Below, piece after piece: positions 44,700 to 55,841 of a stretch of DNA of 64,000 nt. The notes under the pieces were generated by a model that was not told the DNA's origin, ran no database searches, and saw nothing but the letters and a program-made list of their open reading frames with translations. How positions within the stretch are numbered: position 1 is the stretch's first letter; every line of letters starts with the position of its first letter. The stretch is from Loripinus fragilis (taxonomy: Eukaryota > Mollusca > Bivalvia > Lucinida > Lucinidae): the NCBI GenBank assembly GCA_964019695.1, contig OZ026528.1:58175602-58239601 (forward strand), read 5' to 3'. A program made the position numbers and the translations under genes.

Positions 44700-45300
44700 T
44701 TAATTAGATTTTAAATTAAGGGTGAGGGTGGCGCCGTTAAACCGGTTTAAGCCCTCCTGTAAAATATTTTACTGACCGTTCCAAGGCGATTCTTCTTTTG
44801 TGGATCTTTTATGTTTTTGTTCTGTCTTGTGTTTGCTGTGTCTTTGTAAACCTGTCTTAAGCGGCCCCACAAGAAGACCAAAAATTGTTTTTCCAGACAA
44901 ATTATCGCTTAGTGAAGGTTTTAAGTATTGCAGAATGCTTTAAGGGTAGCATTCTGCAATACTTTTGACTTTCTATGTGTCTTGATCCACATCTGAATTA
45001 AGGGTGAGGTTGGCACCGTTGAACTGGTTTAAGCCCTCCAGTAAATATTTTACTGACCGTTCCAAGGCGGTACTTCTTTTGTGGATCTTTTATGTTTTTG
45101 TTCTGTCTTGTGTTTGCTATGTTTTGTGTGCGTCTGTTTATATGTGCTTTGTGGTCACCTGCTGGGAAAGGGCTGACCTCTTGGCTCTCGTTTGTGGTGT
45201 CTACTGTGAGTTTGTCACTTTCCCATTGGTATCCTGGGTCAGGTGTGGTACTTGATTGTATCGATTCCTGATCTTTGCACCCTTACTTACTTTGTTAAAG
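44700..45300 (+). repeat. Repeat R, two partial copies in tandem
   Basis: gggtgaggttggcaccgttg-type heads at about 44718 and 45002. The second runs on to gatctttgcacccttactta. Confidence 0.85.
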
Positions 45301-45711
45301 CTCAAATATTCTTTAGCACACATTGTGGCATACTAACTGATACAATGTATTACCACTGGAAAAAAATTAAACCAAATCAACTTATCATGGTCACACAAAG
45401 TAAAGGGCTTTTACATGTAACCCTTTGTATACTAATAAATTCGTCTTTCTGTTTGATGCAATAAACATGGGATAATCCAGTGAAAATATCGAGGGGTGTC
45501 AGGTAATAATTAAAAAAATATATTGTATTCGTTTGTCTTAAGATACTATTTATCTTTACAAGCAGTGTATACCCTGATGAAAGGCAGCATTATGCTGCCT
45601 TTCATCTGGGTCTTCACTGTTTGCAAAAGTACTTGTTTAGTGGTTTCCCGCATGCAAAGGGTTAACTCACATACGGTATTTCTGTCCAATCCCAATTTAA
45701 CTAATTCTTAC

Positions 45712-45927
45712 CTATATAAGTATGTTTGTTATTTGTGCTATTAAATTTATGCAGTAATGCATATCCAACGAAGTCTTGTTCAAGTTTTGAATGTAAGCTG
45801 ACTAGAGTCGAGTCATTCCTTCTACAAATCTTTGATTCAACAACTGACCAGCTGGCTATTGATCCAGCTAATAATTTGCTCACATCAGGTATTAATATAT
45901 AACACTTCCCGAAGTATGAGGAACAAA
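45712..45927 (-). CDS. Receptor exon 8: first half of C-type lectin-like domain
   Basis: 216 nt, acceptor TTTTCAG, donor GTAAGA, phase 1 in and out. C-S-S-Y-F-G-K-C-Y-I is the opening strand. W-S-V-V-E-S-K-I-C and S-T-L-V-S-L-H-S-K-L-E-Q-D-F-V follow, as in the first helix and conserved A-x-L-V-x-[IL] region of C-type lectin domains, and the exon ends at T-Y-I-G. Exons 9 and 10 complete the fold. A long C-type lectin-like module is an unusual addition to a GRL101-like receptor. Confidence 0.92.
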
Positions 45928-46279
45928 CTGAAAAGAAAAAATAATCATGTTAATCTATAAAATTCTAGCAACCTTTTATTTTTTAAAAGACACAACCAAA
46001 TAGTGCAGACTATGGTCAGTTGCAGTAGCTTAGTTTGGTGGATATAAGAGCTGTTCGTTCTAGGGACGCTTCTGTTGTTGCAATTAGTTCACTGCTTATT
46101 GCTGAACTGTGGGCGTTTGTTCCTTATAGTTATGTACAGATCTGTACAGCACTAGTGCATACTATTGACCAGTGACTGTAGTCTGTGGTGAAACCATGTG
46201 AGTTAAGATAATTTTCGTTGTATTACAAAATAACTTTGTCAGCTGATTTCGACAATTTTTTATGATTGAACAACAACAT

Positions 46280-46445
46280 AATCTAGGGCGAAGAGTTGGC
46301 ACCAGTAAATTGCATTTAAGTCCCCAGGTAGCTGAGGCTACTGTCCATTCTAAGGCAGTGGTTCTGCTGATGTTGATTTATTGTTAACGTACTTCCTATT
46401 GTTCGGGGGGGGGGGGGGGGGGGGTGTTCTATGGTGATCTTTGTA
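46280..46445 (+). repeat. Repeat Q, first part, interrupted by element X
   Basis: ctagggcgaagagttggcac to ctatggtgatctttgtattg; includes a run of about 20 G. It continues at 48147. Confidence 0.8.
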
Positions 46446-48146
46446 TTGAATTCTCCTGAGCCGAAGGCTCCAAGGTGGGCTGATAGTATACCAGTGACTC
46501 TGGCGTCCATCGTCCATCTGTCTGTCGTCCGTCAACATTTTCAAACATCTTCTCCTCTGAAACTACTGGGCTAATCGAACTAAAATTTCATATGGAGACT
46601 CCTTAGGATGAGGGAACGAAAGTTTGTTCAACTGGTCCTGGTCACATGACCAAGATTGCGTCACGCCTATATATGGTAAAAACCCTTTAAAAATCTTCTA
46701 CTCCAGAACCAGAAGGCTGATGACCTTGGGACTTGGTATGTATCATTGGGGATGTGGGGCCTACGAAGTTTGTTCAAGTGATGATCCTAGGTTGACCTTG
46801 ACTTACTTAGCCTCAAGGTCAAATTTGCTTCCTAATGCATTTAAATGAGAAATGTTTTGAAAAGTTGATCTTTTGAAAACTGTTGAAGCCAAAGTCATTA
46901 TAATCGCTAGACATGTTAAACCTAATGGGACAATGGCTATAAATAAGTCCCAAAGGTCAAGGTTGACCTTTCACTTGAGGTCACTCTTATTGGATTTCCA
47001 TCAATATATTAAAACACAGTTTTCTCACAAATCATTGGGCCAATCAGACTCAAAGTTCATATGAAGACTTTTTTTTTTTGATAATGTAGCCAAAATAAAT
47101 ACAAATGCCCAAAAATGCTGACATGCCCATATATGGTAAAACCCCTTTAAAAATCTTCTTCTCCAGAACCAGATAGTTGATGACCTTAGGATTTGGTATG
47201 TAACATTTGGGATGTGGGGTCTACCAAGTTTGTCCAAGTGATATTCCTAGGTTGACCTTGACCTACTTATTATCAAGGTCAAATTTGCTTCCTAATGTAT
47301 TTAAATTGGTAATTTTTCGAAAAGTTGAATTTTTGAATACTGTTGAAGCCAAAGGCATTTTTCTCACTTGATACATTAAACTAAATGAAACAATGGCTAT
47401 ACATAAGCTCCAAAGGTCAATGTTGACCTTTCAGCCATATTGTCGCTCATATTGGAGTCCCATTAATATATCAAAACGTAGTTTTCTCAGAAACCACCAG
47501 GTCAATTAAACTCATATTTTATATGGCGACGCCTTAAGTTAAGGGGAGTAAATTTATAACAAATGTTTATAGTCACATGACCAAGATGGCCGCCATGCCC
47601 ATATAAGGTCAACCTCATTTAAATATCTTCTTCTCTGGAACCAAAAGCCAATGGCCTTTGGACTTGGTATATAGCATTGGGGATTTGGGCCCCACCCGGT
47701 TTGCACAAATAATGAATCTGGGCTGACCTTGACCATTTTCACGGCAAGGCCAAGTTTGATTCGTAATGCAATATTCATTTTTCTATAACTGTTTAAGCGG
47801 AAATCATAATACTTGAGAGAAATGTTAAACCTAATGAGACACTGGTTTTATATAAGCACTAAAGGTCAAGCTGACCTATGACCTTTCATCCAAGGCCACT
47901 TATTTTGGACTGCCACATACATATCTTAACATAAAATCCCTCCCCTAAATCACTGGGCTGTATGAACTCAAATTTCATATGGAGTATTCAGTAGATATTA
48001 AGATATGATACTTGTCCAAAATGGCCACCATGCCCATATAGGGTAAAACAAAATATGTTTGAATAATAAGCCTTAAATGGCCGTGACCTATTTTAACATT
48101 ATTAAGGAGAGCAGGTGAGCGTTTCAGGACCTTCAGGTTCTCTAGT
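46446..48146. mobile_element. Element X, copy 2, inserted in repeat Q
   Basis: Begins ttctcctgagccgaaggctc, ends cgtttcaggaccttcaggtt. Internal blocks of about 480 bp recur at 46590, 47090 and 47560. No complete open frame. Confidence 0.8.
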
Positions 48147-48340
48147 TTATGCACTACTTTATGGCCTTTCTAGTTTTGCAAACATATTAACAAGAAAGAG
48201 AGAGCTGGTTGTTTTGCCTTCCTTGCCCTTAGGATATATTTTTACTGTAAATGCCTTGTGGCTCTTCCTCACGGTGCCGTAAATTGGCCTGCAATTCAAT
48301 ATTGTGGTATTTCCTGATCATACCCACTTACTTTTCAAAG
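48147..48340 (+). repeat. Repeat Q, second part
   Basis: Resumes at actttatggcctttctagtt and carries aacaagaaagagagagctgg ... ggtatttcctgatcatac, as in the uninterrupted Q at 52762. Confidence 0.8.
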
Positions 48341-48625
48341 CATGATTGCAATGACCATGGCATCGTCATGTTTCTCTTTTTGTTGCAAAACAATCAATAC
48401 AATTTAAAATTGATCCCTTAGAAAGGCCACATCACTTTTTTGCATATCCTGATAATTTTCTGTTAATGATTTACCAAGCTTGATGTAAAATTTGATGACT
48501 TAAGGTTGCACAAGAAATTCTCATCCATCATTTTGATAGGCGTAAAATACGTGACATGATGACGTACGACACGCACGTGACGTCATGACATGACGTTTGT
48601 GCCAATCATCACATAATAGTTTTAA

Positions 48626-49296
48626 TTAACACTTTCGCTGCCAAGCACCTCAAAAAACCAATACCTCAGTGCCAAGCATGTTTCAAGGACTCCTTAATAT
48701 TGAGGGTATATGGGTTCAACACAGAGTATCTCCAGAACCATTCAATCTACCACTGTAAAACTTTCACAGAATGTTGCTAATATATAAAACTTTTATTTGA
48801 ACCAATAGTAAAAAGATAGTCATGTGACCTTTGGCAGTTTTTTTTGGAAGCCATATTGAAAATGTGAAAAATGCCTATCAACAACAATTTCATGCAAAAA
48901 TAGATAAAAAATCCATCTGCATCAAGCATCAAACATCAATATTTATTCAGATATATTGTTTCATCAGAAATAAATCAAAATATAGCAGTTGAAGGGCTTA
49001 ATGCGTCCTGTATGTCATCCCCATGAACATGTTTTCGATATTTTTGATTTTCGCGAAATCTAATGACATTTCAAACATTTTTGTAAAATCCATTCTTGTA
49101 CAGAAAATTGCGCTGACCTCCATATATGATATTAGTATGCCCCTGAACATTTTGAAATAAAGAACAAAGATTTGTGTCCCTTATAACGGTTAAAAATAGA
49201 CAGCTATCAACCGTGCCTTTAAATTTCGACTGTAGTCGCGTTTGGCAGTGAAAGGTAAATTCGACTGCAGTGGCGGTTTGGCAGCGAAAGTGTTAA
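48626..49296. mobile_element. piggyBac-like non-autonomous element
   Basis: TTAA at each outer edge and 19-bp perfect inverted ends: ttaacactttcgctgccaa left and ttggcagcgaaagtgttaa right. 671 bp, no transposase frame. TTAA target sites are the hallmark of piggyBac elements. Confidence 0.82.
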
Positions 49297-49586
49297 TGCA
49301 TGGGCAAAGTATCAGGGACAAAATTTAATCAGTTATTGAGATACGGAGTTTGTATACATAATTTCGGATACCCATCATATGTTCATTCTGATTCATCTTG
49401 CATACCTGTAGATTCCAGTTTAAGGATACTTTTGATAGAGAAGCACCGTAGCTAAATGCTTAGTACTGGTTCAACTGGTGAAAAGTCCTGACATGACTGA
49501 TAAACTGGTAACTGGGACATTTGATTAGAACATAGACAAGCAAACATTTCAGGTATGGTGCATAGCACGTGCTTCATCTGACTCAC

Positions 49587-49631
49587 CTGTAAATGTATCT
49601 TGAGTAATAACCTCACCAAAATTAACCATTT
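49587..49631 (-). CDS. Receptor exon 7: 45-nt linker exon
   Basis: A 45-nt exon with acceptor ATTTTAG and donor GTGAGT, phase 1 in and out, encoding about 15 residues (M-V-N-F-G-E-V-I-T-Q-D-T-F-T). It links CUB domain 2 to the lectin domain. Exon 6 and exon 8 are both phase 1 at this point, so it could be skipped without a frameshift and may be alternatively spliced. Evidence is splice sites and phase only. Confidence 0.65.
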
Positions 49632-50159
49632 CTAAAATGAGAAAAGAAAATAGATAAACAGTATTATTTTAAGAGAAAACAGATGTCCCCCACTAAGGTG
49701 AGTTCTCCAACACCTGTCCCAATGTTGTATACGTGAAAAGGTGGTTCTATTCTGCCCCTTATGTCATGAGATATCTTGCACACAAAAGTGTCACGACATT
49801 AACAATATGTCCCCATCTTCTTTGGCGGATATTTTAAATAGATTTTTTAAGCCAAAGACATTCTTCTTACTATATATGTTTAAATTAATGAGCCGATTGC
49901 TACACAGAAGTCCCAAAGGTCAAGGTTGACTTTTAACTTTTCAACAGAAGTCACTCAAGCTAGATTCCCAACCAAATATCAAACATATTTTCCACAGAAC
50001 TAACAAGGCAATTGAGCTTGATTTAGGATGCAAATGGACCATGCTAGTTTTTTTCTACTTTGAGATCATAGTTATTTTTAGTAACTTGCTTTAACCATGT
50101 TTGAACCTTTTACTGCTGAACCCAAAGTTTTCTTTTTTGCAAATACTGTAGAGCCAAAT

Positions 50160-50705
50160 ATGACAAAGAAAGTAAGGGTACAAAGTTCAGGAATCGATAC
50201 TGACCCAAGATACCAATAAGAAATTGATAAACTCACAGTTATACACCATAAACGAGAGCCAAGAGGTCAGACCTTTCCTAGCAGGTGATCACAAGGCACA
50301 GATAAATATACAAACACAAAGGCATAACAAACACAAGACAGAAAAAACATAAAAGAGCCACAAAAGCAGTACCACCTTAGAACGGTCAGTAAAATATTTT
50401 ACTGGAGGGCTTAAGCTGGTTTAAAGGCGCCAACCTCACCCTTAATTCAGATGTGGATCAAGACACATAAATATTTTGTTTGCATGAAAGACTCCTAACT
50501 TATCGATGCATCATCTCCTAGAACATGTAAATCAAGATATAAAAAGGAGATAAAGCAAAGATAAGGACTCAACAGTGGATAAAACTGAATAAAGGAGCAA
50601 AAGAAATCCAACAGGTAAACCCGGTGGGCCGGACAAATAGCCAAACATCTCATCTTTAAGATAAGTCAGAACCGTCAGAGAGTCTGAAGTCGGATCCACC
50701 AGCGT
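50160..50705 (-). repeat. Repeat R, minus-strand copy
   Basis: Complement of 38930-39720: aaagtaagggtacaaagttc ... tgaagtcggatccaccag. Confidence 0.8.
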
Positions 50706-51199
50706 GTTATGAAGAGCAAAGCAAAGCAAAACAAAGCCATCTTATCAGGATCCACTCTGTTTTCCACTCTCATTGAAAATACATGCTTGAAACTACAGCA
50801 TGTATTTTCCAAAAATTTCATGTAAATAAAAGCCTTGTAAAATGGTGAAATCACTCTGTCATTTACTGATGCAGTTAAATGATGCACTAATTTTGGTTTT
50901 TAACCTGCCAAATATGTCTTTTAATGCTATTCGCCAAATAAAATTCTTGTCAAAATTTCCAAATTTACAGTGATTGGGGAGGAATGTAGCACATAAAACT
51001 ATTCATTATCACAATGAAAAGACTCATTTCGTGATAGATTAAATTAAAAGGTGGGGTATATGAATTCTTTGAATTTTGGGATGTCCAGATAAGAGAATGT
51101 AATTCAAAATCATTTGTCTTATTTACCAACCAAAATAAATGTTGTGGGTCTCAATTGCAAAAAAAAAAGTTATACAAGAGGACAATCACAATTCTACGA

Positions 51200-51605
51200 T
51201 CATATAAGAATCCATCATACTTATGAGGGTAGGATAGATTATCTCTCCTGAGGATCACCGATTGGCATCATGATGCTTGCTGAGTGATGGCAAATGGTGA
51301 TCGCCTGGAACATATTATTCTATCCCACCCTCACACAAATAATGGATTTCTTTTCTTGCTCACCATTAAATACTTCATTTTATATTGGAAAGACATGAAA
51401 CAGACTTCCAGAAAAATTCTGAATACGCCGAGATGCGATATGGCGATGTCATTTTAACATTACAATGACATCACAGATTGAGGCTCGGCCAGCATGTGGT
51501 CCATATGGGGCTGTTCATTTTTTAACCCTTCACATGGGCTGGTACAGGTATGTGAGATAGAATTGGTAATACAACGGAAATCCTAATCTGTTGTGCGAGG
51601 AAAAT
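51200..51605. mobile_element. MITE family Z, copy 1
   Basis: Hairpin part gagggtaggatagattatct / attctatcccaccctcac around ggatcaccgattggcatcat, then a tail with gacatgaaacagacttccag and caggtatgtgagatagaatt. Confidence 0.72.
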
Positions 51606-51666
51606 GTTTTTTTTAACTTAAACAATAAACTTGCTTGTCATTTTTGTTATACACAGACTCATATAC

Positions 51667-52062
51667 CTTCTTCTTCTTGTGTTAACAATGATTCACCAGG
51701 AAACGCCTGCTGTTCTAACACATAAGTGGCTTGGAACCCCTCAGGAAATCGATTAAGGTCTCTGTAAAACCTGGTCTTAATTGTCAATTGTCCATAGATA
51801 GATCTCACATCATTGATAGGTTTGTTTGTATTGCAAAATGTTTTAACTTTTGTATTGGTCAATTCCACAACTAAGAAAGACAAACTATCACATTGTATAT
51901 GGAAATAGACATGTTTAAGAACAATATATCTGTGTGGTTCTGTGCTAATGTGCCATATGTCTTCATATAAAATTGTAGATTCTTCAATGAACGATCTTGA
52001 CGCTAGTTCTGCTCTATTCCAGGTACACATGGTGGTAGGGGAACAAAACGGTAGGCTAATGT
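51667..52062 (-). CDS. Receptor exon 6: CUB-like domain 2
   Basis: 396 nt, acceptor ATTACAG, donor GTATAT, phase 1 in and out. The single exon holds a full CUB-like unit: P-F-C and M-C-T-W-N near the start, then I-W-H-I, Y-I-V-L-K-H-V-Y-F, L-S-F-L-V-V-E-L, T-F-C, L-T-I-K-T-R-F and the closing G-F-Q-A-T-Y-V. CUB domains are extracellular interaction modules. An acidic tail, T-Q-E-E-E, leads to the 45-nt exon 7. A broken copy of the acceptor half lies upstream (52383-52471). Confidence 0.88.
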
Positions 52063-52131
52063 CTGTAATATTAATAATGCAGTATATATATTCACCAGTT
52101 GTTATAGCAATTCATAAGGGTGAAAATTTTC

Positions 52132-52366
52132 AGGATTATTCTTGAATTCAGGATTTGAGGCTGACACAAATTGTTTAAGGGAAATGCTGAATCTTTAGTC
52201 TGACACAAAAAATGTCTTAGGGAAATGCTGAATTTTGTGACTGACAAAAAAACTAAATTTGGAAAATGCTGTTTCTGAATTTCACTAAAATAGTTTTTGT
52301 GTCAGCCTGATTTCCATAAAACAGTTTTAGTGCCAGCCTCAAAATCCTGATTTCAACAAGAATCCT
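52132..52366. mobile_element. Foldback element between exon 6 and its broken copy
   Basis: Ends aggattattcttgaattcag and (complement) aggattcttgttgaaatcag continue as inverted arms for about 45 bp. Inside, a unit with gaaatgctgaat...ctgacacaaaa is repeated three times. Confidence 0.82.
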
Positions 52367-52382
52367 AGTTGTCCTAGTAAAT

Positions 52383-52471
52383 TCATCAATGAACGATCTT
52401 GACGCTAGTTCTGCTTTATTCCATAAACACTCTACCAAGGGAGAACAAAACGGTAGGCTAATGTCTGTAAA
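52383..52471 (-). pseudogene. Broken copy of exon 6 (acceptor half)
   Basis: About 85 nt matching the start of exon 6, including a usable acceptor (tttttacag) and the residues I-S-L-P-F-C-S-P, then A-E-L-A-S-R-S-F-I. The rest of the exon is missing where the foldback element begins. Confidence 0.88.
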
Positions 52472-52761
52472 AATGAATAAAAAAGAACCACTGTTTCCAT
52501 TTCTTGAAACAATTCACACAGTGAAAGTTTCCTATTTAAGAGTTTGTTGCTGACCCAAAAACTGAATTAGGCAGATTGTAATAGCTTCACTGATTACTGC
52601 AATAATTTTATTACAAAGGTATATTAGAGTATACATGGTCGACACAAATATTTTACACACAGCTATTTTATTACAAAGGCATATAAAATGCATGTTTTAC
52701 ACAAATATTTTTATTCTGCCATTTCATTACAAAGTCATGTTGGAATATAAGGGCTTGGCGA

Positions 52762-53097
52762 ATATAGGGCGAAGATTGGGCGCCAGTAAAATGCACTTAA
52801 GCCCCCTGGTGGCTTAAGCAGCTGTCCCTTCTAGGGCGGTGGTTTTGTTGTTGTTGACTTATTTTTTAGGTACCTTCGATTGTTTGTGGGGGTTCTGTGT
52901 TGGTCTTTGTTTTGGTATGCATTACTTTGTATCCTTTATAGTTTCACAATCATATTGGCGGGAAAGAGAGAGGTGGTTGCTTTAATTTTCTTACTCATGT
53001 CTTTCTATTGTAATGTTCTGTTGCTCTTCTCCTCACGGTGTCTTGGATTGGAATGCAGTGTGTGACTATGGCATTCCTTGCTCATACTCACTTAGTT
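52762..53097 (+). repeat. Repeat Q, full-length reference copy
   Basis: From atatagggcgaagattgggc to tccttgctcatactcactta, about 335 bp. Confidence 0.8.
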
Positions 53098-53250
53098 TTT
53101 GACAAAAATATTTTACATACGAATGTTTATGGTTGACACAATATTTTACATTCTGCTATTTTATTACAAAGGCAATGCACACATATTTCCATACTGTTTT
53201 AACTACAAATATATGTTTCTATATCTATTCTTGACATTAGGCATGTTATA

Positions 53251-53390
53251 TTTACCCGATGGATAGGCTAAAATCCTGAAACCTCTGCCAGACTGATCGG
53301 GCTGTAAATCTTGAAAATATGTTTGCCAAACAAAGTAAGTAAGGGTGCAAAGATCAAGTCTCACACGCTTCCTATTTCATCTCAGGTATG
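53251..53390 (-). pseudogene. Broken copy of exon 5 (donor half)
   Basis: About 115 nt of exon 5 repeated with its GTAAAT donor. A 24-nt insertion at 53334-53357 equals the terminal sequence of repeat R (agtaagtaagggtgcaaaga). A TGA replaces the second R of Y-L-R-R. Confidence 0.88.
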
Positions 53391-53433
53391 ATATAATATA
53401 GGGCATGATAGATAAAAGTAATAATGTATTTAC

Positions 53434-53707
53434 CTGATGGATAGGCTAAAATCCTGAAACCTCTGCCTAACTGATAGGGTTGTAAATCTTGAAAATATGT
53501 TCGCCAAACAAGTCTCACACGTTTTGTATTTCTTCTCAGGTATGTTTCTATGTGGCTGCTGTCTCTTTCAAGCACAAGTAGAATACCATCTGTTTTCTCA
53601 GATATGCGTGTATCAGTGAAGATTGTGGCTAAATCGAAGATATCAGCGACTATATATAATCTGTCTTTTCTGTCAGCAAATGTGTCATAGACATCCTGGC
53701 TCAGAAC
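53434..53707 (-). CDS. Receptor exon 5: second half of CUB domain 1
   Basis: 274 nt, phase 0 in and 1 out, donor GTAAAT. The residues R-L-Y-I-V-A-D-I-F-D-L, then G-I-L-L-V-L-E-R and, at the end, G-R-G-F-R-I-L-A-Y, are the later strands of a CUB domain; G-F-x-x-x-Y is the usual last strand. Only one cysteine-poor core is seen, so the usual second disulfide appears to be missing. A damaged copy of the donor half of this exon lies just downstream (see 53251-53390). Confidence 0.83.
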
Positions 53708-53984
53708 CTATCAATTATACATATGAGAAAGCAGACGGGGTTTTTTGATAATCTTTACCAAGACATGTTAAATATGAAACTTTTCTAGTATCTATAAGTA
53801 TATAGTTTTACATTTCATATTCTAAATATAACCTCTTCTCACTGATGAAAAAACACAATCTTTGGATTACTTCTGCTTTCATCAATGGCATACCAGAACC
53901 ATCTTCCAAATTTTAAACGTCTGTAGCTTTTTATAAATGAAAACAACGCATAGTGCGTGTATTCATTTTCTTATTACTTTTTCC

Positions 53985-54420
53985 TGCAAGTCACGATTTT
54001 TTCTCGCACACCAGATCGGGATTTCTGTTGTTTTTTACCAAATTGAATGTGAAATATTTCTATCTCACACACCCGTACCAGCCCTAGGGGTAAGATAAAA
54101 ACAAACAGCCGCACGCTGGCCGTGATGCCATTGTTATGTTAAAATGACGTCACCATGTCGCATATCAACCAATTCAGGATTTTCTGCAAGTCTTTTTCAT
54201 GTTTTTCCAACATAAAACGCAGTACTCAGTGGTGAGCAAGAAAAAGAATCCATTATTCTAGTGAGGGTGGGATAGAAAAAATCTGTCCCTTTGATCACTG
54301 TTTGTCATCACTCGGCAAGCCTGCCCATTCTAGTCAATGATCTTCAGAGCTGATTTTCCTATCCCACCCTCACACTCACGATGGATTCTTAAAGTCTGCT
54401 CCAGTGTCAGCTTTTGTATT
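53985..54420 (-). mobile_element. MITE family Z, copy 2
   Basis: Opposite orientation to copy 1: tctcacacacccgtaccagc ... gagcaagaaaaagaatccat, then the hairpin gagggtgggatag / ctatcccaccctcac. Confidence 0.75.
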
Positions 54421-54454
54421 TAGGTAGCCTAAATGGTTCTTAGTGTTTGATTCC

Positions 54455-54700
54455 ATGATAATATAAGAATCTATCGTTCGTGTGAGGGTTGGATAGAAAA
54501 ATCCATCCCAAGGATCAATGTTTGGCATCAAGAAGCTTGCAGAGTGATGACAATCGGTGATCCCGAGGGACAGATTTTTCTATACAACCCTCATACCAAT
54601 AATAGATTCTTTTTCTTGCTTACAACAGTTTTTATTTTAAAATAAGCTTTCAGAAGACCCTGTTTACGCTAAGATGCAATTTCATATGATGACCTTACTT
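54455..54700. mobile_element. MITE family Z, copy 3 (hairpin part)
   Basis: gtgagggttggatagaaaaa / tctatacaaccctcat around catcaagaagcttgc. It adjoins copy 2. Confidence 0.7.
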
Positions 54701-54781
54701 GTTCAGTTGTTGATTCATTGTTTATTATTGGTCTCATTGTCTGTGGGAGTTATATAATTCGTCTTTGTTCATTATTCACTA

Positions 54782-54950
54782 CTTAACTCCTTCTTGTGCT
54801 GCATTCACTTTGGTGGAGAAGGGAGAGCTGGTTGCTTTACTTTAATTGTCTTCCTGATGTCTTGTGGCTGTTAGGGGTCTGTAGCTCTACCTCACTGTTC
54901 TTCAGATTGGTCTACAGTGTGTTATTGTGGTATTTCTTCACTTGCTTTTT
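54782..54950 (+). repeat. Repeat Q, fragment
   Basis: gagaagggagagctggttgc ... tggtctacagtgtgttattg matches the second half of Q. Confidence 0.7.
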
Positions 54951-55009
54951 TTCCTATTGTTGTTCCAATCTTAGAAATGTACAAATTTAAACCTGTGCAT
55001 TGATAAGTT

Positions 55010-55440
55010 TATATTTAGTAATTCTTATGCACTTGCACATGCAACGCCATGTCTGATTGGATAACGTCATAAATTTGCAACAGTATATCCTGCGATATAC
55101 TGTAGGAAACCTGACGTCATTACGTAACGTCGCTTTTCATTGGTTGACAAGCGAATATATGCAGCTGGCTGCGGGTTTATGCAGCTGGCGTCGCTGGATG
55201 TATAGGCGCAACAAAGTACATTTTCACTGTCTTTTTGAAGGGAAAATGTTAATAGTGCATTAGAATGGGGATAACCATATTCAAAATTTTAATTTAGGGA
55301 GGTATATCGTCGGATATACGTTCGGAAATCAAATTTTACTGCTCCGCTTACGCGTCGCCGTAAAACTAAATTTCCGACTGTATATCCGACGATATACCTC
55401 CCATAATGAATATTTTGAATACAGTTATCCCCTAAATATA
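55010..55440. mobile_element. MITE family Y, copy 2 (longer)
   Basis: gtgcattagaatggggataa and gaggtatatcgtcggatata with the complementary arm tatccgacgatatacctccc; ends acagttatcccct as copy 1. Confidence 0.75.
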
Positions 55441-55623
55441 ATGTGGTTGTAAGTATACCCAGTAGGCATAACTTGGATCTTCCTGTCATTTCTATGACTC
55501 ATAAAAGGCAATGAAGTAGGCTTTGAATTTGAGGTTTGCTGACTGAAGTATCTCAAGTGAAAGCCCTGACCAAATGTACGTTGAGTTAACGATAACGGAC
55601 TGAAAGTGAACAATAAACGTTAC

Positions 55624-55841
55624 CTTATCTTGGTGTTGGTTAAACGACACGTTGAACAGAATAAGATTAACATAAGAAGACGAGTTGAAGACAATGTCCC
55701 ATAGCCAGTGCCTTCCACAGTAGTAACGAAATGGGTAATCATGATTGACAATAATTCCAGGTCTGTATACTTGTGTTGTTACACTGTCCCAACTTTCATT
55801 GCCCATTCTAAATGACCGTGATTGTTTATCTTGAGGCCTTG
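55624..55841 (-). CDS. Receptor exon 4: first half of CUB domain 1
   Basis: 218 nt, acceptor ATTCCAG, donor GTAACG, phase 1 in and 0 out. The run Y-R-P-G-I-I-V-N-H-D-Y-P-F, then Y-Y-C-G-R-H-W-L-W-D-I and Y-V-N-L-I-L-F, follows the CUB pattern (G-x-I near the start, Y-P, C-x-W-x-I, then the next strand). The domain continues in exon 5, whose phase matches. Translation runs open beyond the donor for about 40 residues before a stop, so intron retention here would truncate the protein. The donor is not a strong consensus; the choice rests on the exact phase match to exon 5. Confidence 0.8.

Noticed and set aside
45004..45255. 83-residue plus-strand frame with hydrophobic stretches
   Set aside because: It is part of repeat R; the same string recurs at 37521 and 39480 with broken frames.
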